A stretch of 64,000 nt of DNA from Rhizobium sp. CCGE 510 (lineage in GTDB: Bacteria; Pseudomonadota; Alphaproteobacteria; Rhizobiales; Rhizobiaceae). A program made the position numbers and the translations under genes. A model generated the notes under the pieces. That model saw only the letters and a list, made by a program, of their open reading frames with translations. It searched no databases and had not been told where the DNA came from. Location of the stretch: assembly GCF_000292525.1 (NCBI RefSeq), contig NZ_AEYF01000045.1, positions 558,001 through 622,000 on the forward strand, read 5' to 3'. This document shows, piece by piece, positions 39,324 to 46,558 of the stretch. Each line of letters opens with the position of its first letter. Within the stretch, counting starts at the first letter, position 1.

Positions 39324-40405
39324 TGGCTGATCTCCTGGTCGATCCTGATGGCCTGGCCATCTTCAAGTTTATGCACTCCTGCCACAGCCACCCTATCTCC
39401 AGGGGCAAGCCCTTCTGCGATCCGCACGGTGCCGCCTTCGACGACGTCACCGTCGATCTTCACGCGGCGCAGCGATACTTTCTTGCCGGGCACGTCGACG
39501 ATCCAGACGCTCGGGCCCTCGGTGCCGGCAAGGATTGCCGAGGACGGCAGCACGATCTCAAGATCGGCGGCGAGGGTGGCCGAGGCTGATATAACGGAGC
39601 CGAGCCTGAAGGCCTCGGGGGGATGGATAAGCGCGATCTTCGTCCTGCTCGTGCGAGTGGCCGTCTCGGCCTCTGGTGCGATCTCGCGCACGACCCCTGA
39701 CGCCCGAATTGCGGGGTCGAGCTGCAGCGTCACTTCGAAGGGTGCGCCGATCTTCAGTTTCTGGGCGGCGCCCTGCGGCACGTCGACCACGGCGTCGCGC
39801 TTGTCCGGCCGCGCGATGGTCACGACCGTCTGGCCAGCCGATACGACCTGCCCGACCTCGGCCGAGGCCGCCGTCACCACACCGTCGAATTCCGCGCGAA
39901 GCTGCGCATAACCGAGCTGCTCATTGGCCTTGTCGAGATTAGCCTGCGCCTTGGCGACCGCAGCCGTGGCCGACCGTCTGGCCTGCTCGGCCTCTTCGAG
40001 TGAGGCTTCGGTGCCGGAGCGCGTTTCCACCAGCGCGCGCTGGCGCTGCTCTGTGGTCACCGCGTTCCTCAACTGGGCGTCGCTGTTTTCTACGTCAGAC
40101 TGGGAGCTGCGCACGGCAAGCTCCAGCGCCACCGGATCGATGGCGGCAACGACATCGCCCTTCTTGACGACATCTCCGACATTGACGTTGCGGGCGATCA
40201 TCCGCCCGAGAATCCTAAAGCCGAGTTCGGTCTCGATCGTCGGCTCGACCGTACCGGTCAGGCTGAGACTGGTGGCAGGCGTCTGCTTGACCGTCATCGA
40301 CAGCACGGGACGGGGCGCTTCTTCCTTGTCGCCCTCTTGCCGCGTGCAGGAAGAGATCAGGGCCGTACCCATCATTAGTGCGACTATCTTGGGACGAATA
40401 CTCAC
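39320..40405 (-). CDS. RND efflux periplasmic adaptor, second of two
   Basis: A 361-residue membrane-fusion lipoprotein. The signal ends in a lipobox (ALISSC). The order is beta-barrel strand, lipoyl half, long alpha-hairpin (about 100-165: RSSQSDVENSDAQLRNAV, then EEAEQARRSATAAVAKAQA), lipoyl half (RAEFDGVVTAASAEVGQVVS), beta-barrel and membrane-proximal domains. It overlaps both neighbours by four bases. It is distinct in sequence from the adaptor encoded just upstream, so the pump probably needs a hetero-adaptor. Confidence 0.93.
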   Translation of the reverse strand: MSIRPKIVALMMGTALISSCTRQEGDKEEAPRPVLSMTVKQTPATSLSLTGTVEPTIETELGFRILGRMIARNVNVGDVVKKGDVVAAIDPVALELAVRSSQSDVENSDAQLRNAVTTEQRQRALVETRSGTEASLEEAEQARRSATAAVAKAQANLDKANEQLGYAQLRAEFDGVVTAASAEVGQVVSAGQTVVTIARPDKRDAVVDVPQGAAQKLKIGAPFEVTLQLDPAIRASGVVREIAPEAETATRTSRTKIALIHPPEAFRLGSVISASATLAADLEIVLPSSAILAGTEGPSVWIVDVPGKKVSLRRVKIDGDVVEGGTVRIAEGLAPGDRVAVAGVHKLEDGQAIRIDQEISQ

Positions 40406-41475
40406 TTGGAAGCTTCCTTGACATAAAAAACAATTTCACCGGGCCTGAGGAACTGTGTCCCTTCAGTCACCACGACCTCTCCTGCCGACACGCCCGATTT
40501 CACGCTGAAGCTGCCGGTCTCGTAGCCGGTGACATCGACCGCCCGCACAGAGACCGCTGAGGATGCGGGATCGGCGATCCAGACGGCTGGCTTGCCGTCC
40601 TTGGCGGTCATTGCCGACCAGGGAAGCTGGATAACGTCCTGGGGGACGTAGTTGAATCTTCCGACGACGGGAGCGCCCAGCGGAATGGGAGCGTCGCTCG
40701 AGATCGCGACCTTGACCTTGATGGTGCCGGTGGAGGAGTCGATCGTCGGTGAAATCTCGCGAACCTTTGCCGTGATCTTTTGCGTCGGGTCCGACAGGAG
40801 GGCCACGGTCCCGTCGCCTTCGATCGGGCGCAGGAAGGCGCTTTCGACTACGTCGAAGACGGCGTCCCGGTCGCCGTCATGGGCAAGGGTGAAGACGACC
40901 TGAGCGGCCTGCGCCACCTGCCCGACCTCGGCGTTCCGGGCGGTGATTACCCCATCGGAGTCCGCCTTCAGCTCCGTGTAGGAGAGGGTGTCCTGGGCGG
41001 TTTCCAACAGCGCCAGGGCCGACTTGGTCGATGCCTGCGCGGTCAGAAGCGCCTCCTGCGCCTGGTCGAGTGCCGCGCGCGTTGTGACCTGCGTCCGAAA
41101 CAGGCTCTGCTGGCGATCGAATGCCAGCTGCGCCTGGGTCTGCTGCGCTTGCGCCGACTGAAGATTGGCCGCTGCCACATCCAGATCGGCCTTCTGCTCT
41201 TCCGGATCGATGCGCGCCAAAAGCTGCCCGGCCTTCACGGACTGTCCGACCTCCACCAACCGCTCGACGATCTTACCGCTGATGCGGAAGGACAGATCGG
41301 TCTGAACGCGAGCGCGGACTTCTCCCGTGATCGCACCGCCCTGGACCAGCGGCTCAGGCTTGGCAACGACAACGCCGACCTCTCGCGGGGTTGGCTCGGC
41401 CGGTCGGCTGTCATCACTGCATGATCCGAGACCGATGGCGCATACGATCGCTGCGGCGACCAGAATGGTTCTCAT
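40402..41475 (-). CDS. RND efflux periplasmic adaptor, first of two
   Basis: A 357-residue membrane-fusion lipoprotein with lipobox AIGLGSC. The lipoyl and hairpin parts read GQLLARIDPEEQKADLDVAA, then AQQTQAQLAFDRQQSLF and ARNAEVGQVAQAAQVVFTLA. It is the first gene of the efflux operon; its start is 33 bp from a large perfect palindrome (41509-41534) that overlaps a leftward promoter with -35 TTGACT and -10 TATATG. The gene is thus almost certainly under control of the divergent TetR-type repressor. Confidence 0.93.
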   Translation of the reverse strand: MRTILVAAAIVCAIGLGSCSDDSRPAEPTPREVGVVVAKPEPLVQGGAITGEVRARVQTDLSFRISGKIVERLVEVGQSVKAGQLLARIDPEEQKADLDVAAANLQSAQAQQTQAQLAFDRQQSLFRTQVTTRAALDQAQEALLTAQASTKSALALLETAQDTLSYTELKADSDGVITARNAEVGQVAQAAQVVFTLAHDGDRDAVFDVVESAFLRPIEGDGTVALLSDPTQKITAKVREISPTIDSSTGTIKVKVAISSDAPIPLGAPVVGRFNYVPQDVIQLPWSAMTAKDGKPAVWIADPASSAVSVRAVDVTGYETGSFSVKSGVSAGEVVVTEGTQFLRPGEIVFYVKEASK

Positions 41476-41508
41476 AGTAGACCTCTTGCTCTCAACGGCA
41501 GCCCCATA

Positions 41509-41534
41509 TAATTGACTGACGCTTTAGTCAATTA
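41509..41534. promoter_or_regulatory. TetR-type operator over the efflux promoter
   Basis: TAATTGACT, eight bases, AGTCAATTA: perfect nine-base arms. It sits between the divergent efflux operon and tetR gene. Leftward, the arm supplies the -35 element TTGACT and TATATG follows 15 bases later, so repressor binding would block the promoter; it also lies 53 bp before the tetR start, giving autoregulation. Confidence 0.8.
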
Positions 41535-41586
41535 AACTTTGCGCCACGGGGAACGAGGGCGTGCACGACAAAGGGAGACGAGGAAA

Positions 41587-42219
41587 ATGGCAGCTCAGAA
41601 GAAACTCACGCGCGCGGAACAGAAGGCGCTGCGACCCATCCAGATCTTGGATGCCGCTTTCGAGGAGTTCGTCAGAAGCGGTTTTGCCGGAACGCGTATC
41701 GAAGACATCGCCGACAGGGTCGGCGTCACCAAGGGCACGGTCTACGTCTATTTCGAAACCAAGGAAAAGCTGTTCGAAGCGATGATCAACCACTTCTCCG
41801 TGCCGTTTCAGGAATTGGTCGTGCTCGCCGATCGGCTCAGTGGCAGCGTTACCGACAGGCTGGCTTCGATTCTGGGCCTCTTCTACGAGCAAATTCCCGA
41901 GGACCGCGCGACGCGCGAGTTAACGCGCCTCGTCATTTCGGAGGGACAGCGCTTTCCCGAGCTGATAGATCGCCACCATGATCAGTTCATTGCGCCGATC
42001 ATCGCCAAGATCGACGCTCTCATCCTGGAGGGTGTGGCCTCCGGGGAGTTTCGCCAGGTTCCAGTGGAATTTTCCGACATCGTGGTCGCACCCATCCTGA
42101 CGACGACGGTTCTGCGGCTGATATTCGACGACCGCCGCGTGCCCACTCCCAACAAGGAGGCATTCCTGCGGACCTATTTCGACCTGCTGTTCAACGGCTT
42201 GCTCGCCAAGCCTCACTGA
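41587..42219 (+). CDS. TetR-family repressor of the efflux operon
   Basis: A 210-residue regulator. The N-terminal DNA-binding domain (about 15-65) reads ILDAAFEEFVRSGFAGTRIE, then DRVGVTKGTVYVYFETKEKL, with the family F/Y-rich end. The C-terminal domain (about 70-205) is the helical ligand pocket, with RELTRLVISEGQRFPEL typical of AcrR-like proteins with a TetR_C_11/33-type fold. The ATG at 41587 has GAGGAAA close upstream; longer starts would cover the operator. Divergent placement and the shared palindrome indicate it represses the two-adaptor RND operon. Confidence 0.92.
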   Translation: MAAQKKLTRAEQKALRPIQILDAAFEEFVRSGFAGTRIEDIADRVGVTKGTVYVYFETKEKLFEAMINHFSVPFQELVVLADRLSGSVTDRLASILGLFYEQIPEDRATRELTRLVISEGQRFPELIDRHHDQFIAPIIAKIDALILEGVASGEFRQVPVEFSDIVVAPILTTTVLRLIFDDRRVPTPNKEAFLRTYFDLLFNGLLAKPH

Positions 42220-42394
42220 TCGTCAATGGCTCCAGCGCCCGCGATCATCGCTCGCTTGTGGCAGCGCTGTAGCCGGTTTCGCCGAAAGCGGAAAAATAGG
42301 CGAAGGCGCACATAGCTTTTCTGAAGTTTTTATGTGAAAACATCGCGTTAGCTTGTGTCTTCGAAGGCACGACCTCAATTCGCGACGGAATAAA

Positions 42395-43432
42395 GTGGAA
42401 CGCAAAGTCAATCTCAAGGATGTCGCGCGCGACGCGGACGTTTCGCTGAGCACGGCCTCGCACGCCCTGAACGGAACCGCGTCACTGACGATAGAAGTGC
42501 GCGAACGGGTTCTGGATTCGGCCAAACGCCTGGGTTACCTCGACCGTCGGCGAAAGAAGGCGACGATTGCGACGTTGCGCGTTCTGCTGCTCGCCATTCC
42601 CGACGATGCCGCGCCGGAGAGCGACCTCAACCTGGTGAGCTGGACGATCCTTAACGGCCTTCGAAGGGAGTGCGAGCGGCGCGGCATCCGGATCGTACCC
42701 TTCGTCAGCACCGGACGGCGGATCGACGGCGCTCATGTCCGGCAGATCGCGCTTTCCGAGCGTGCCGACGGCATCGTGGTCCTCAACGACGATCAGCCGG
42801 AACTCATCCGCAGTCTCGCCTCCCCCGATATGCCTGTTGTCATCGTCAACGGCGAGGATCCCGCCATGCTGGTCGATACGGTAACGCCCGAAAACCGCTT
42901 CGGCGCACGGCTCGGCATCGCGCACCTGCTGGCGCTCGGGCATCGCCGCATCCTGCACCTGACCTGGAAGGGCCGCACGACGATCCAGCGGAGATATGAC
43001 GGCTTTTCCGATGCCTATTTCGCTGCCCAGCTTGCCGTACCGGACGATATGATTCTGGAGGCCGAGGGATATGAGCCGAGGCATGGCGAGGCTGCCATCA
43101 ATGCCCTGCTCGATCGCGATCCTACACTGAAAGGGGCGACCGCTGTCTTCTGCGCAGCCGACAATCTGGCGCTCGGCTGCCTGAAGGCCTTGGCCGATCG
43201 CGACATACGCGTGCCGGAAGCGATATCCGTGCTCGGCTTCGACGATATCGTCCCCGGGGAATTCAGCCGTCCGCCGCTTTCAACGGTCAGCGTTCCTACC
43301 GACAAGCTCGGCGCTGCCGCCCTGGCGCTCATCGAACAGAGGCTGATCGCCAACGACCCGCAGCGGCCGGCCCATCGCCTGGAACTCGGATGCCATCTCG
43401 TCCTGCGCGGCAGCGTCGCGCCGCCGCGCTAA
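42395..43432 (+). CDS. LacI-family transcription regulator
   Basis: A 345-residue regulator. The N-terminal helix-turn-helix and hinge (about 4-55) read VNLKDVARDADVSLSTASHA, LNGTASLTIEVRERVLDSAK and RLGYL; the rest is a periplasmic-binding-protein-like sugar sensor (about 60-340) ending with ISVLGFDDIVPGEFSRPPLS. GTG start with a short GGA upstream. No transport or catabolic genes are adjacent, so its target is unknown. It converges on the araC-type gene across a rhizobial-type intergenic repeat. Confidence 0.9.
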   Translation: MERKVNLKDVARDADVSLSTASHALNGTASLTIEVRERVLDSAKRLGYLDRRRKKATIATLRVLLLAIPDDAAPESDLNLVSWTILNGLRRECERRGIRIVPFVSTGRRIDGAHVRQIALSERADGIVVLNDDQPELIRSLASPDMPVVIVNGEDPAMLVDTVTPENRFGARLGIAHLLALGHRRILHLTWKGRTTIQRRYDGFSDAYFAAQLAVPDDMILEAEGYEPRHGEAAINALLDRDPTLKGATAVFCAADNLALGCLKALADRDIRVPEAISVLGFDDIVPGEFSRPPLSTVSVPTDKLGAAALALIEQRLIANDPQRPAHRLELGCHLVLRGSVAPPR

Positions 43433-43495
43433 AAAACCTATCGAAGGGTTTCCGGATCTCGAGAAGCTCGAAAGCCTATAGCAAATTTGATTCGT

Positions 43496-43570
43496 GCGGC
43501 GCGCTCTAGTCCTTTGTTTTTACGCATGTCGTTGTCCCGGAACCACTGCACACTTCAGGGCGACATGCAT
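43496..43570. repeat. rhizobial-type intergenic repeat with hairpin
   Basis: Between the converging lacI- and araC-type genes. It has the block GCGGCGCGCTCTAG (43496-43509), a TTTGTTTTT stretch, and an inverted repeat GCATGTCG (43524-43531) / CGACATGC (43561-43568). I recall very similar intergenic units scattered through Rhizobium genomes, downstream of many genes. The 14-base block recurs at 54493-54506 in this window. The hairpin may act as a transcript end. Family naming (RIME-like) is inference. Confidence 0.6.
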
Positions 43571-43574
43571 TAAA

Positions 43575-44603
43575 TTAACGCAAGCGCTCTGCCCGCAAGC
43601 GCGTATCCCGCGGGCTTTCACCAAAAGTGCTGCGGTAGATGATGGAGAATCTGCCGGCGTGACCAAAACCCCATATCGCACATATGTCGCGGACGGACCG
43701 CTGGTTCGTTGGATCCCGCAGTTGCTCGCGGGCTGCCTGCAGCCGGATGGTGCGCAGGTACCCAGCCGGCGAAGTTCCCCTGAATGCCTTGAACCCCGTC
43801 TGCAGCGCGCGAAGCGACACGCCGACGTCATTTGCAACCACCGTCATCGTGAGAGGCGCGGCGATATTGGCATGCATATAGTCGATGGCACGCCGGACAT
43901 GCCAAGGTGCAACCAGCGACACCTTCTTCTTTTCCAGCTGGCCGGAAAGACGGTGGTGGCCAAATCGGATCACAAGGTGAGCGAGGGTCTCGCTCATCGT
44001 CGCCATGGCGAGAGGTGAGGACAGAAGCGGACCGCCGTTGCGCATGCCTTGGACGATTGTCTGAAGCAGATTGCCGATGAGTTGGCCCGGCTGTGTCGCA
44101 AGATCCAGAACGGGCTCAAGGTCGAGCGACTCGGAGAGCGGCGTATCCATAAGTGAAACAAGCATTCGCTTCACGACTTTCCAGTCGAGGAAGAGTACAT
44201 CCGAAGCGTGCGGACCTTGGACGAAACGATCACCGGCCTCATGGTTGTTGGCCATGAGAAGATGACCCGCCCCACTTTCAACCGTCCTTTTTCCAATGGA
44301 CACTCGAAAGGATCCGGTATGCGGAAGATAGAAGGCAAGGTGTTGCGGGCTTTCATCGAGCGTTCGAACTGTCCAGGAACTCTGAAAGGCGGAGTGAAGG
44401 ACTGTGAACCCATCACCTCTTCTCAAGTCGGCCGCCCAGGCGAAGTTTCGATCGCTGCCTAGCGGCTGTGCGGCGAAAACCCCATAACCGGCCGAAAGTG
44501 TTTGAACCATCGATTCAAAGTCGCGGCCTTGATGCGTCGGTGCGAACCCATAGTCCTCGCGCTCAGGAGCGCGCGCCGTATTGTCGTATCGCGAGGAAAT
44601 CAT
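43575..44603 (-). CDS. AraC-family transcription regulator
   Basis: A 342-residue regulator with a large N-terminal sensor region (about 1-225; AraC-binding-like, with LAFYLPHTGSFRVSIGKRTV) and a C-terminal double helix-turn-helix (about 235-340): APLTMTVVANDVGVSLRALQ, GFKAFRGTSPAGYLRTIRLQ and DICAIWGFGHAGRFSIIYRS. This type is common in rhizobia. It ends next to the intergenic repeat and diverges from the ROK gene. Ligand and targets are unknown. Confidence 0.9.
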   Translation of the reverse strand: MISSRYDNTARAPEREDYGFAPTHQGRDFESMVQTLSAGYGVFAAQPLGSDRNFAWAADLRRGDGFTVLHSAFQSSWTVRTLDESPQHLAFYLPHTGSFRVSIGKRTVESGAGHLLMANNHEAGDRFVQGPHASDVLFLDWKVVKRMLVSLMDTPLSESLDLEPVLDLATQPGQLIGNLLQTIVQGMRNGGPLLSSPLAMATMSETLAHLVIRFGHHRLSGQLEKKKVSLVAPWHVRRAIDYMHANIAAPLTMTVVANDVGVSLRALQTGFKAFRGTSPAGYLRTIRLQAAREQLRDPTNQRSVRDICAIWGFGHAGRFSIIYRSTFGESPRDTRLRAERLR

Positions 44604-44834
44604 GCAGCTCGATCCTCTCTTTCAGCACCCGCCTCCCGCATGTCCGAGCGTTCCATCTCGCTCGAGCTTGCAGTGATGGCGAATGGGTTCTTCCAAACGC
44701 ACGGACCCGCTTTTCAAGTCCCTAAAATGCGCTCATCTCGGCTGGCTTGGCCAATCTCGATGAGCTAAGCAAGCTCGGCAAACGGGGGATCGGATCCCCT
44801 GATTTGACAGAAGCAACACGCGCCTGCAATGTGC

Positions 44835-44853
44835 TTCACACTCACAGTGTAAA
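44835..44853. promoter_or_regulatory. near-palindrome upstream of the ROK gene
   Basis: TTCACACT, three bases, AGTGTAAA: arms match at seven of eight positions. It ends 16 bp before the ROK-family start. It may be its operator; unproven. Confidence 0.4.
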
Positions 44854-44869
44854 TCAAAACGATCTGCAA

Positions 44870-46021
44870 ATGAAGTATGATCCGCTAGAACATGTTGCCG
44901 CGCATTTTTTGCGCGATGCACAACCGGCCCGAGTCGCGTCCCGCAACGAACGGGACCTCTTGCGGCTGATCTGGAAATCTCCAGGGATTGAGCGCTCCGA
45001 CCTGACCGAGCCGCTCGATCTCACCCAGCAATCCCTGCACCGGATCGTCGCGCGGCTTCATGAGCGAGGAATGATCGTCTTTTCGCATTCTGAAGGCCGG
45101 CGAGCGGGTCCACCCAGCCCTGAGCTGACCCTTCGAAAGGACTGGTGCCTGACACTCGGAATCTCGGTCAACGTCGGCTCGATCGGCCTTTGCCTCATGG
45201 GTTTCGGGGAACCTTCGGAAAACCTGGAAATCCAGCAGGCGGGCACTTCGCTGTCAGCTGAACTGAAACGGATCGAAGAGGCGGTCGAAGACATTCTGGC
45301 TCGCCGGGGCGCCAAACGCCGCGACATTCTCGGCGTCGGCCTGGCGGTCGCCGGCCACCGCATGCTGGAGACGGCATTCAATTGTCCTCTCCCACTCGCT
45401 CATTGGTCATTGATCGACCTGGCCCCTTTGCTCGGGAAGCAGCTTGGCTTGCCGGTCTGGGTAGACAATGTCGCCAGGACCGCAGCTTTGGCGGAAGCGA
45501 TCTTCGGCGTTGGCCGTGATGCCGCGGATTTCGCTTATATCGCCCATCTTCACGGGTATGGCGGCGGCCTGGTTTCCGGGGGCATGCCGTTTCGCGGCAG
45601 TTTCGGTAACGCCGGTGAATTCTCCGTTCTCTTCGCGCGTCAGGACTACGACGACCGCCCTGCACTCGGCCAATTGCTTGAATATCTTCGCAGCAAAGGG
45701 CGCTCCGACTTAACCCTCAAAGATCTGAAGAACGAAGACCTGGTGCATTGGGAGGGCGTTCGCGAATGGATCGACCGCGTCACCCCAGCCCACAATCGCG
45801 CCATCAATGCGATCTGTGCGATATTCGACCCAGCACTCATTGTCCTTGGCGGCGAGCTTCCGCATTCGCTTGCGAGAATGCTTATCGAGCGGACCGAATT
45901 CAATAATCTGCCTCGGCACGGCGTCTTGCGCGACGTTCCCAGCCTTGCCGTGGCACAGATCATCGATGCCCCAGGCGCAATCGGCGCGGCCTTGATCCCG
46001 CTATTCGAAACGGTTTTGTGA
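44870..46021 (+). CDS. ROK-family (NagC/XylR-type) transcription regulator
   Basis: A 383-residue protein with an N-terminal winged helix (about 20-80: RNERDLLRLIWKSPGIERSD, then LTQQSLHRIVARLHERGMI) and a C-terminal ROK sugar-kinase-like domain (about 100-380) with LGVGLAVAGHRM, PVWVDNVARTAALAEAIFG and SFGNAGEFSVLF. The zinc-binding Cys cluster typical of many ROK regulators is not evident, and the kinase ATP motif is degraded, fitting a regulator rather than a kinase. The ATG at 44870 follows a weak ribosome site. It is the last intact gene before the scar zone. Confidence 0.87.
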   Translation: MKYDPLEHVAAHFLRDAQPARVASRNERDLLRLIWKSPGIERSDLTEPLDLTQQSLHRIVARLHERGMIVFSHSEGRRAGPPSPELTLRKDWCLTLGISVNVGSIGLCLMGFGEPSENLEIQQAGTSLSAELKRIEEAVEDILARRGAKRRDILGVGLAVAGHRMLETAFNCPLPLAHWSLIDLAPLLGKQLGLPVWVDNVARTAALAEAIFGVGRDAADFAYIAHLHGYGGGLVSGGMPFRGSFGNAGEFSVLFARQDYDDRPALGQLLEYLRSKGRSDLTLKDLKNEDLVHWEGVREWIDRVTPAHNRAINAICAIFDPALIVLGGELPHSLARMLIERTEFNNLPRHGVLRDVPSLAVAQIIDAPGAIGAALIPLFETVL

Positions 46022-46093
46022 TACCTTTGCCAGCAGCGCCTGGATGACGGAGAACTCCGAGACGTTGCCCAAGGTTTTGAAGGGGCCCGCGCG

Positions 46094-46294
46094 ATCAAGC
46101 CTGTCGTGCTTGTCCGGCTCTACTTCCCTTCAATCTGAGCCTGCCCGATCAAGGAAATACTGCTCGATCCCGGCATCGTCGTTTCCTACGAGACCATCCG
46201 CCGATGGTACCGAAAACGCGGCCCCGATTATGCCCGTCGCTTGCATCACAAGGCGCCGGCGAAAGATGATGTCTGGCACCTCGAAGCCGTGGTG
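46094..46294 (+). pseudogene. IS6-family transposase fragment
   Basis: The plus frame beginning at 46094 reads VLVRLYFPSI, an in-frame stop, then KEILLDPGIVVSYETIRRWY, RKRGPDYARRLHHKAPAKDD and VWHLEAVV. This is the N-terminal part of an IS6/IS26-type transposase (consensus SLRDIEEMLLDRGIVVSYETI and so on). It has a stop codon, changed residues in the LSLR segment, and loses similarity after about 46294 before the DDE residues. No terminal repeats were found. It is a dead relic. Confidence 0.8.
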
Positions 46295-46365
46295 GAAGCT
46301 CAGCACTCTGTGGAATGCCCTCCACGACCACCTACAGGTTTTTCACCAGGTGCATTCATTCCCGC

Positions 46366-46464
46366 CAGGTGAGGACTATTCCTCCGCGCGCCGCGGTGGA
46401 ACGCCTCGGGGACGAGCAGAAAAAGGCAGTCGATGGCGCACTCAAAGCGCTCGGCGTCTATTGA
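46366..46464 (+). pseudogene. possible C-terminal remnant of a PemK/MazF-like toxin
   Basis: A 32-codon tail reads QVRTIPPRAAVERLGDEQKK then AVDGALKALGVY before a stop. The QVRTI...RLG...VD.AL pattern resembles the C-terminal helix region of PemK/MazF mRNA interferases. The rest of the gene is missing, replaced by the IS6-type debris. The match is short, so this is tentative. Confidence 0.35.
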
Positions 46465-46558
46465 CCGCTTGCGGTTCACGCGGCCCGTCTGGTTACACAG
46501 GGCGCGATTTATGGGCGGATCTCAATCTTGACGATGCCCGGCCCCGGAAATATCCGGA

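Larger units (their letters stand above)
46022..46558. other. 537-bp scar region with mobile-element debris
   Basis: Between the ROK gene and the EAL end of the split signalling gene there is no intact gene. It holds an IS6-type transposase fragment (46094-46294) and a possible toxin-gene tail (46366-46464), both listed separately. The remaining sequence is unassigned. Confidence 0.6.

Noticed and set aside
38361..39911. A 516-codon plus-strand frame across the pump/adaptor junction
   Set aside because: It is antisense to the RND genes and crosses their boundary without any start signal or domain.
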